Under the pieces are notes generated by a model. The model ran no database searches. It was given only the letters and a program-made list of their open reading frames with translations, and was not told where the DNA came from. From Fistularia commersonii (Eukaryota; Chordata; Actinopteri; Syngnathiformes; Fistulariidae): DNA of 64,000 nucleotides. This document shows, piece after piece, positions 13,201 to 23,009 of this stretch. The translations under genes and the position numbers were made by a program. Each line of letters begins with the position of its first letter. Positions within the stretch are counted from its first letter, which is position 1. The stretch is from assembly GCA_037954325.1 (NCBI GenBank), contig JBBMNZ010000041.1:1321501-1385500 (forward strand), given 5' to 3'.

Positions 13201-14840
13201 CCTCTCCTCATCGAAAACGCTTCAATTCGGTGAGATAAGCACTTTTTGAACGAATGGCTATATCTTTTGAAATTTTGATGGGATTGCACTGAATAGGACA
13301 TATATTGTGCAGAATCATGTCCTAAACAACATATTTCAACAGCAGAAACCAGCTTGATGAAATTCATTAGTTTTTTTTTCCACTCCGAATCAAAAACGCT
13401 TCAACTTGGTGTTATAAGCACTTTTTGAACGAATGGCTATATCTTTTGAACCTGTGATTTTATTACACTGAATTTGACTTATATTGTGCAGAATCATGTC
13501 CTAAAAAACATATCTCAACAACAGAAACCAGCTTGATAAAATTCATAAGATATTTCAAACTCAAAATCAAAAACGCTTCAACTCAGTGAGATAAGCACTT
13601 TTTGAACGAATGGCTATATCTTTTTAAATTTTGATGGGATTGCACTGAATAGGACATATATTGTGCAGAATCATGTCCTAAACAACATATTTCAACAGAT
13701 GAAACCAGCTTGATGAAATTAATTAGTTTTTTTTCCACTCCGAATCAAAAACACTTCAACTTGGTGTTATAAGCACTTTTTGAACGAATGGCTATATCTT
13801 TTGAACCTGTGATGTGATTACACTGAATTTGACATATATTGTGCAGAATCATGTCCTAAAAAACATATCTCAACAGCAGAAACCAGCTTGATAAAAGTCA
13901 TTAGATATTTCCACTCAAAATTAAAAACGCTTGAACTCAGTGAGATAAGCACTTTTTGACCTTGTGGCTATATCTTTTGAACTTATGGCTGGATTACACT
14001 GAATTTGAAATATATTGTGCAGAATCATGTCCTAAACAACATATATCAACAACAAAAACCAGCATATTGAAATTCATTAGTTATTTCCACTCCAACTCAA
14101 AAACGCTTCAACTCGGTGAGATAAGCACTTTTTGCACGAATGGCTATATCTTTTGAAGTTGTAGCTGGATTACACTGAATTTGACATATATTGTGCAGAA
14201 TCATGTTCTAAACAATAAATTTCAACAGTCGAAACCAACTTGAAGAAATTCATTAGTCATCTCCACTCCGAATCAAAAATGCTTCAACTCGGTGAGATAA
14301 GCACTTTTTGAACGAAAGGCTCTATTTTTTGATCTTGTCGCTGGATTACACTGAATTTGACATATATTGTACAGAATCATGTCCAATACAACATCTATCA
14401 ACAGTAGAAACAGGTTTGTTGAAATTAATTAGTTATTTCCTCTCTTCATCAAAAACGCTTCAACTCGGTGAGATAAACACATTTTGAACGAATGGCTATA
14501 TCTTTTGAGCCTGTGATGGGATTACACTGAATTTGACATATATTGTTCAGAATCATGTCCTAAACAACATATTTACAAGTAGACACCAACTTGATGATAT
14601 TCATTAGTTATTTCCACTCCTAATCATAAACACTTCAACTCAGTGAGATAAGCAGTTTTTGCATGAATGGCTATTTTTTTTTATATATTGTTGCTGGATT
14701 ACACTGAATTTGACATTTTTTTTTGTGCAGAATCATGTCCTAAACAACATATTTCAACAGCAGAAAACAGCTTGATGAAATTCATTAGTTTTTTCCACTC
14801 CGAATCAAAAACGCTTCAACTCGGTGAGATGAGTACTTTT
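10250..14840. repeat. ~2.3-kb 13-mer higher-order repeat, two tandem copies
   Basis: The stretch 10250 to about 12548 recurs at about 12549-14840. The anchor TTTTCAACTCGTAGCTTTG sits at 10261 and 12560, an offset of 2299 (13 monomers plus 11 bp). The copies share variants such as TTCAAACGGCAAAAA, GGTCTCATAAGCACG, TGACATATATTTGGC and TTGGTGTTATAAGC. From about 14844 the sequence instead matches 12721 onward (12-mer offset 2123), so a third unit begins there with one monomer missing. A further copy of this 13-mer lies at about 19998-22290 inside block A2. Confidence 0.85.
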
Positions 14841-15540
14841 TGAACAAATGGCTATATCTTTTGAACTTGTAGCTTGATTACACTGAATTTGACATATATT
14901 GTACAGAATCATGTTCTAAATAACATATTTCCAAAGGCAAAAACCAGCTTGATGAAATCCATTAGATATTTCCACTCCCAATCAAAAACGCTTCAATTCG
15001 GTCTCATAAGCACGTTTTGAGCAAATTGCTATATCCTTTGAACCTGTGATGGGCTCACACTGAATTTGACATATATTTTGGAGAATCATGTCCTAAACAA
15101 TATATTTCAACAGCAGAAACCAGCTTGATGAAATTCTTCAGTTTTTTCCACTCCTAATCAAAAACGTCTCAACTCAGTGAGATAAGCCCTTTTTGAACGA
15201 ATGGCTATATCTTTTGAACCTGTGAAGGGATTACGCTGAAGTTTACATATATTTTGCAAAATCATATCCTTAACAACATATTTCAACAGCAGAAACCAGC
15301 TTGATGAAATTCATTAATAATTTCCACTCCTAATCAAAAACGCTTCAACTCGGTGAGATAAGCACTTTTTGAACGAATGGCTATATCTTTTGAAATTTTG
15401 ATGGGATTGCACTGAATAGGACATATATTGTGCAGAATCATGTCCTAAACAACATATTTCAACAGCAGAAACCAGCTTGATGAAATTCATTACTTTTTTT
15501 TTTCCACTCCGAATAAAAAACGCTTAAATTTGGTGTAATA

Positions 15541-15561
15541 GGTCCAATGTCTTCAACATGT
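15541..15561. other. A-to-B junction filler 1
   Basis: Family A ends in a degenerate CTTAAATTTGGTGTAATA. Then come 21 bp that do not fit either monomer, starting GGTCCAATG and containing CTTCAACATG, after which family B begins at CTTCAACTCAGTGAG. The spacing between the ATGG boxes on either side (15377 and 15596) is 219 bp instead of 176. The CTTCAAC word inside the filler next to the true CTTCAAC start of B looks like a small local duplication at the joint. An identical joint occurs at 22989-23009. Confidence 0.8.
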
Positions 15562-18500
15562 CTTCAACTCAGTGAGATAAACACTTTTTGACCGTATGGC
15601 TATATCTTTTCAAAATTTTGAAGGATCACAATGATTTTGACTTATATTATGCAGAATCAAGCCCTTTTCAACATATTTCAGCACCAGCAAGCTGCTAGAA
15701 AGGAATCTTTAGTTATTGACACTCTTTATCAAAAACGCTTCAACTCTGTGAGATCAACACTTTTTGACCGTATGGCTATATCTTTTCACAATGTTGCAGG
15801 ATCACAATGATTTTGACTTATATTATGCAGAATCAAGCCCTTTTCAACATATTTCAGCACCAGCAAGCTGCTAGAAAGGAATCTTTAGTTATTGACACTC
15901 TGTTGCAAAAACGCTTCAACTCAGTGAGAAAAACAGTTTTTGACCATATTGCTATATCTTTTCAAAATGTTGCAGGAACACAATGATTTTGACTTATATT
16001 ATGCAGAATCAAGCCCTTTTCAACATATTTCAGCACCAGCAAGCTGCTAGAATGGAATCTTTAGTTATTGACACTCTTTATCAAAAACGCATCAACTCAG
16101 TGAGATAAACACTTTTTGACCGTATGGCTATATCTTTTCAAAATGTTGCAGGATCACATAGGTTTTGACTTATATTATGCAGAATCAAGCCCTTTTCAAC
16201 ATATTTCAGCACCAGCAAGCTGCTAGAAAGGAATCTTTAGTTATTGACACTCTGTTGCAAAAAAGTTTCAACTCAGTGAGATAAACACTTTTTGACCGTA
16301 TGGCTATATCTTTTCAAAATGTTGCAGGATCACAATGATTTTGACTTATATTATGCAGAATTAAGCCCTTTTCAACATATTTCAGCACCAGCAAGCTGCT
16401 AGAAAGGAATATTTAGTTATTGACACTCTTTATCAAAAACGCTTCAACTCAGTGAGATAAACACTTTTTGACCGTATGGCTATATCTTTTCAAAATGTTG
16501 CAGGATCACAATGATTTTGACTTACATTATGCAGAATCAAGTCCTTTTCAACATATTTCAGCACCAGCAAGCTGCTAGAAAGGAATCTTTAGTTATTGAC
16601 ACTCTTTATCAAAAACGCTTCAACTCTGTGAGATCAACACTTTTTGACCGTATGGCTATATCTTTTCACAATGTTGCAGGATCACAATGATTTTGACTTA
16701 TATTATGCAGAATCAAGCCCTTTTCAACATATTTCAGCACCAGCAAGCTGCTAGAAAGGAATCTTTAGTTATTGACACTCTTTATCAAAAACGCTTCAAC
16801 TCTGTGAGATAAACACTTTTTGACCGTATGGCTATATCTTTTCAAAATGTTGCAGGATCACAATGATTTTGACTTACATTATGCAGAATCAAGTCCTTTT
16901 CAACATATTTCAGCACCAGCAAGCTGCTAGAAAGGAATCTTTAGTTATTGACACTCTTTATCAAAAACGCTTCAACTCTGTGAGATCAACACTTTTTGAC
17001 CGTATGGCTATATCTTTTCACAATGTTGCAGGATCACAATGATTTTGACTTATATTATGCAGAATCAAGCCCTTTTCAACATATTTCAGCACCAGCAAGC
17101 TGCTAGAAAGGAATCTTTAGTTATTGACACTCTTTATCAAAAACGCTTCAACTCTGTGAGATCAACACTTTTTGACCGTATGGCTATATCTTTTCACAAT
17201 GTTGCAGGATCACAATGATTTTGACTTATATTATGCAGAATCAAGCCCTTTTCAACATATTTCAGCACCAGCAAGCTGCTAGAAAGGAATCTTTAGTTAT
17301 TGACACTCTGTTGCAAAAACGCTTCAACTCAGTGAGAAAAACAGTTTTTGACCATATTGCTATATCTTTTCAAAATGTTGCAGGAACACAATGATTTTGA
17401 CTTATATTATGCAGAATCAAGCCCTTTTCAACATATTTCAGCACCAGCAAGCTGCTACAAAGGAATCTTTAGTTATTGACACTCTTTATCAAAAACGCAT
17501 CAACTCAGTGAGATAAACACTTTTTGACCGTATGGCTATATCTTTCAAAATGTTGCAGGATCACATAGGTTTTGACTTATATTATGCAGAATCAAGCCCT
17601 TTTCAACATATTTCAGCACCAGCAAGCTGCTAGAAAGGAATCTTTAGTTATTGACACTCTGTTGCAAAAAAGTTTCAACTCAGTGAGATAAACACTTTTT
17701 GACCGTATGGCTATATCTTTTCAAAATGTTGCAGGATCACAATGATTTTGACTTATATTATGCAGAATTAAGCCCTTTTCAACATATTTCAGCACCAGCA
17801 AGCTGCTAGAAAGGAATATTTAGTTATTGACACTCTTTATCAAAAACGCTTCAACTCAGTGAGATAAACACTTTTTGACCATATGGCTATATCTTTTCAA
17901 AATGTTGCAGGATCACAATGATTTTGACTTACATTATGCAGAATCAAGTCCTTTTCAACATATTTCAGCACCAGCAAGCTGCTAGAAAGGAATCTTTAGT
18001 TATTGACACTCTTTATCAAAAACGCTTCAACTCTGTGAGATCAACACTTTTTGACCGTATGGCTATATCTTTTCTCAATGTTGCTGGATCACAATGATTT
18101 TGACTTATATTATGCAGAATCAAGCCCTTTTCAACATATTTCAGCACCAGCAAGCTGCTAGAAAGGAATCTTTAGTTATTGACACTCTGTTGCAAAAACG
18201 CTTCAACTCAGTGAGAAAAACAGTTTTTGACCATATTGCTATATCTTTTCAAAATGTTGCAGGAACACAATGATTTTGACTTATATTATGCAGAATCAAG
18301 CCCTTTTCAACATAGTTCAGCACCAGCAAGCTGCTAGAATGGAATCTTTAGTTATTGACACTCTTTATCAAAAACGCATCAACTCAGTGAGATAAACACT
18401 TTTTGACCGTATGGCTATATCTTTTCAAAATGTTGCAGGATCACATAGGTTTTGACTTATATTATGCAGAATCAAGCCCTTTTCAACATATTTCAGCACC

Positions 18501-19290
18501 AGCAAGCTGCTAGAAAGGAATCTTTAGTTATTGACACTCTGTTGCAAAAAAGTTTCAACTCAGTGAGATAAACACTTTTTGACCGTATGGCTATATCTTT
18601 TCAAAATGTTGCAGGATCACAATGATTTTGACTTATATTATGCAGAATCAAGCCCTTTTCAACATATTTCAGCACCAGCAAGCTGCTAGAAAGGAATATT
18701 TAGTTATTGACACTCTTTTGCAAAAAAGCTTCAACTCAGTGAGATAAACACTTTTTGACCGTATGGCTGTATCTTTTCAAAATGTTGCAGGATCACAATG
18801 AATTTGACCTATATTATGCAAAATCAAGCCCTTTTCAACATATTTCAGCACCAGCAAGCTGCTAGAAAGGAATCTTTAGTTATTGACAATCTTTATCAAA
18901 AACGCTTCAACTCTGTGAGATAAACACTTTTTGACCGTATGGCTATATCTTTTCAAAATGTTGCAGGATGACAATGAATTTGACTTATATCATGCAGAAT
19001 CAAGCCCTTTTCAACATATTTAAGCACCAGCAAGCTGCTAGAAAGGAATCTTTAGTTATTGACACTCTGTTGCAAAAAAGTTTCAACTCAGTGAGATAAA
19101 CACTTTTTGACCGTATGGCTATATCTTTTCAAAATGTTGCAGGATCACAATGATTTTGACTTATATTATGCAGAATCAAGCCCTTTTCAACATATTTCAG
19201 CACCAGCAAGCTGCTAGAAAGGAATCTTTAGTTATTGACACTCTTTATCAAAAACGCTTCAACTCTGTGAGATAAACACTTTTTGACCGT
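15562..19290. repeat. Satellite array, family B (block B1)
   Basis: About 21 head-to-tail monomers of 176 bp. The typical B monomer differs from A by TTTTCAAAATGTTGCAGGAT, ACAATGATTTTGACTTA, AATCAAGCCCTTTTCAAC, CAGCACCAGCAAGCTGCTAG, AAAGGAATCTTTAGTTATTG and CTCTTTATCAAAAACGC. It shares with A the ATGGCTATATCTTTT word and the CTTCAACTC-GTGAGATAA segment. Variants recur at 8-mer spacing: CATATTGCT at 15948 and 17356 (1408 bp), then again at 18235 after 879 bp. The missing base is explained by a one-base deletion (TCTTTCAAAA) near 17543. Confidence 0.95.
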
Positions 19291-19305
19291 ATGGCTATAT
19301 CTTTT
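19276..19305. other. Seamless B-to-A switch point
   Basis: Left of 19291 the sequence is family B (AACACTTTTTGACCGT). Right of 19305 it is family A (GAATTTGTAGCTGGATTAC). The switch falls in the 15-bp word ATGGCTATATCTTTT common to both families, with monomer phase fully preserved. This is what homologous, in-register recombination between an A and a B monomer would leave. It contrasts with the imprecise A-to-B joint at 15541-15561. Confidence 0.85.
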
Positions 19306-22300
19306 GAATTTGTAGCTGGATTACACTGAATTTGACATATATTGTGCAGAATCATGTTCTAAACAATAAATTTCAACAGTCGAAACCAACTTGAAGAAAT
19401 TCATTAGTCATTTCCACTCTTAATCAAAAACGCTTCAACTCGGTGAGATAAGCACTTTTTGAACGAAAGGCTCTATTTTTTGATCTTGTCGCTGGATTAC
19501 ACTGAATTTGACATATATTGTACAAAATCATGTCCAATACAACATCTATCAACAGTAGAAACAGGTTTGTTGAAATTAATTAGTTATTTCCTCTCTTCAT
19601 CAAAAACGCTTCAACTCGGTGAGATAAACACATTTTGAACGAATGGCTATATCTTTTGAACCTGTGATGGGATTACACTGAATTTGACATATATTGTTCA
19701 GAATCATGTCCTAAACAACATATTTAAAAGTAGACACCAACTTGATGAAATTCATAAGTTATTTCCACTCCTAATCAAAAACGCTTCAACTCAGTGAGAT
19801 AAGCAGTTTTTGTATGAATGGCTATTTTTTTTATATATTGTCGCTGGATTACACTGAATTTGACATTTTTTTTTGTGCAGAATCATGTCCTAAACAACAT
19901 ATTTCAACAGCAGAAACCAGCTTGATGAAATTCATTAGTTTTTTCCACTCCAAATCAAAAATGCTTCAACTCGGTGAGATAAGCAGTGTTTGAACGAAAG
20001 GCTATATCTTTTCAACTCGTAGCTTTGTTATACTGAATTTGAAATCTTTTGTACTTAATCATGTCCTATACAACATATTTCAACAGCAGATTCCAGCTTG
20101 ATGAAATTCATTAGTTATTTCCAATCCTAATCAAAAACGCTTCAACTCGGTGAGATGAGTACTTTTTGAACAAATGGCTATATCTTTTGAACTTGTAGCT
20201 TGATTACACTGAATTTGACATATATTGTACAAAATCATGTTCTAAATAACATATTTCAAACGGCAAAAACCAGCTTGATGAAATCAATTAGATATTTCTA
20301 CTCCCAATCAAAAACGCTTCAATTCGGTCTCATAAGCACGTTTTGAACAAATTGCTATATCCTTTGAACCTTTGATGGGCTCACACTGAATTTGACATAT
20401 ATTGTGCAGAATCATGTCCTAAACAATATATTTCAACAGCAGAAACCAGCTTGATGAAATTCTTCAGTTTTTTCCACTCCTAATCAAAAACGTCTCAACT
20501 CAGTGAGATAAGCCCTTTTTGAACGAATGGCTATATCTTTTGAACCTGTGAAGGGATTACACTGATGTTGACATATATTTGGCAAAATCATATCCTAAAC
20601 AACATATTTCAACAGCAGAAACCAGCTTGATGAAATTCATTAATAATTTCCTCTCCTCATCGAAAACGCTTCAATTCGGTGAGATAAGCACTTTTTGAAC
20701 GAATGGCTATATCTTTTGAAATTTTGATGGGATTGCACTGAATAGGACATATATTGTGCAGAATCATGTCCTAAACAACATATTTCAACAGCAGAAACCA
20801 GCTTGATGAAATTCATTAGTTTTTTTTTCCACTCCGAATCAAAAACGCTTCAACTTGGTGTTATAAGCACTTTTTGAACGAATGGCTATATCTTTTGAAC
20901 CTGTGATTTTATTACACTGAATTTGACTTATATTGTGCAGAATCATGTCCTAAAAAACATATCTCAACAACAGAAACCAGCTTGATAAAATTCATAAGAT
21001 ATTTCAAACTCAAAATCAAAAACGCTTCAACTCAGTGAGATAAGCACTTTTTGAACGAATGGCTATATCTTTTTAAATTTTGATGGGATTGCACTGAATA
21101 GGACATATATTGTGCAGAATCATGTCCTAAACAACATATTTCAACAGATGAAACCAGCTTGATGAAATTCATTAGTTTTTTTTCCACTCCGAATCAAAAA
21201 CACTTCAACTTGGTGTTATAAGCACTTTTTGAACGAATGGCTATATCTTTTGAACCTGTGATGTGATTACACTGAATTTGACATATATTGTGCAGAATCA
21301 TGTCCTAAAAAACATATCTCAACAGCAGAAACCAGCTTGATAAAAGTCATTAGATATTTCCACTCAAAATTAAAAACGCTTGAACTCAGTGAGATAAGCA
21401 CTTTTTGACCTTGTGGCTATATCTTTTGAACTTATGGCTGGATTACACTGAATTTGAAATATATTGTGCAGAATCATGTCCTAAACAACATATATCAACA
21501 ACAAAAACCAGCTTGATGAAATTCATTAATAATTTCCACTCCTAATCAAAAACGCTTCAACTCGGTGAGATAAGCACTTTTTGCACGAATGGCTATATCT
21601 TTTGAAGTTGTAGCTGGATTACACTGAATTTGACATATATTGTGCAGAATCATGTTCTAAACAATAAATTTCAACAGTCGAAACCAACTTGAAGAAATTC
21701 ATTAGTCATCTCCACTCTTAATCAAAAATGCTTCAACTCGGTGAGATAAGCACTTTTTGAACGAAAGGCTCTATTTTTTGATCTTGTCGCTGGATTACAC
21801 TGAATTTGACATATATTGTACAGAATCATGTCCAATACAACATCTATCAACAGTAGAAACAGGTTTGTTGAAATTAATTAGTTATTTCCTCTCTTCATCA
21901 AAAACGCTTCAACTCGGTGAGATAAACACATTTTGAACGAATGGCTATATCTTTTGAGCCTGTGATGGGATTACACTGAATTTGACATATATTGTTCAGA
22001 ATCATGTCCTAAACAACATATTTACAAGTAGACACCAACTTGATGATATTCATTAGTTATTTCCACTCCTAATCATAAACACTTCAACTCAGTGAGATAA
22101 GCAGTTTTTGCATGAATGGCTATTTTTTTTTATATATTGTTGCTGGATTACACTGAATTTGACATTTTTTTTGTGCAGAATCATGTCCTAAACAACATAT
22201 TTCAACAGCAGAAAACAGCTTGATGAAATTCATTAGTTTTTTCCACTCCGAATCAAAAACGCTTCAACTCGGTGAGATGAGTACTTTTTGAACAAATGGC

Positions 22301-22988
22301 TATATCTTTTGAACTTGTAGCTTGATTACACTGAATTTGACATATATTGTACAGAATCATGTTCTAAATAACATATTTCCAAAGGCAAAAACCAGCTTGA
22401 TGAAATCCATTAGATATTTCCACTCCCAATCAAAAACGCTTCAATTCGGTCTCATAAGCACGTTTTGAGCAAATTGCTATATCCTTTGAACCTGTGATGG
22501 GCTCACACTGAATTTGATATATATTTTGGAGAATCATGTCCTAAACAATATATTTCAACAGCAGAAACCAGCTTGATGAAATTCTTCAGTTTTTTCCACT
22601 CCTAATCAAAAACGTCTCAACTCAGTGAGATAAGCCCTTTTTGAACGAATGGCTATATCTTTTGAACCTGTGAAGGGATTACGCTGAAGTTTACATATAT
22701 TTTGCAAAATCATATCCTTAACAACATATTTCAACAGCAGAAACCAGCTTGATGAAATTCATTAATAATTTCCACTCCTAATCAAAAACGCTTCAACTCG
22801 GTGAGATAAGCACTTTTTGAACGAATGGCTATATCTTTTGAAATTTTGATGGGATTGCACTGAATAGGACATATATTGTGCAGAATCATGTCCTAAACAA
22901 CATATTTCAACAGCAGAAACCAGCTTGATGAAATTCATTACTTTTTTTTTTCCACTCCGAATAAAAAACGCTTAAATTTGGTGTAATA
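19291..22988. repeat. Satellite array, family A (block A2), copy of 11841-15540
   Basis: From the ATGGCTATATCTTTT at 19291 onward the sequence follows 11841-15540 almost base for base. The offset is 7450 at the start, 7449 after the first T-tract and 7448 after the second. It reproduces the 13-mer HOR, including the TTTTCAACTCGTAGC anchor at 20009, the GGTCTCATAAGCACG monomer, and the final degenerate CTTAAATTTGG. Differences I noticed are two T-tract length changes, a patch at 21513-21545, CTCTTAATC for CTCCGAATC near 21717, and scattered single bases. About 21 monomers. Confidence 0.93.
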
Positions 22989-23009
22989 GGTCCAATGTCT
23001 TCAACATGT
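22989..23009. other. A-to-B junction filler 2
   Basis: Same 21-bp joint as at 15541-15561, again between a degenerate CTTAAATTTGGTGTAATA and the B start CTTCAACTCAGTGAG. The first B monomer after both joints carries the rare variant ATTTTGAAGGATC (15613 and 23061). The joint was therefore copied with its flanks rather than formed twice. Confidence 0.85.

Larger units (their letters stand above)
1..15540. repeat. Satellite array, family A (block A1), ~176-bp monomers
   Basis: Head-to-tail monomers of about 176 bp. The shared word ATGGCTATATCTTTT or a close variant recurs at 24, 201, 378, 554 and 730, giving spacings of 176-177. Each monomer reads in order: a GAACGAATGGCTATATC box, a variable stretch, a CTGAATTTGACATATATTG segment, CAGAATCATGTCCTAAACAA, CATATTTCAACAGCAGAAAC, a GATGAAATTCATTAG segment, then CTTCAACTCGGTGAGATAAG. 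About 88 monomers fit. They differ from one another more than family B monomers do, and many carry distinctive variants that reveal local higher-order repeats. The window opens in mid-monomer, so the array continues to the left. No gene, RNA or transposon is visible in this stretch. Confidence 0.95.

Noticed and set aside
11657..14156. Two 66-codon open reading frames (11657 and 13956) with nearly the same product
   Set aside because: Their similarity comes from the 13-mer HOR (offset 2299). They are duplicated satellite, not a gene family.
15821..15875. Hairpin around AGCAAGCTGCT in family B
   Set aside because: The dyad is imperfect, with a 4-bp arm and a 3-base centre. It is too weak to call a structure or terminator.
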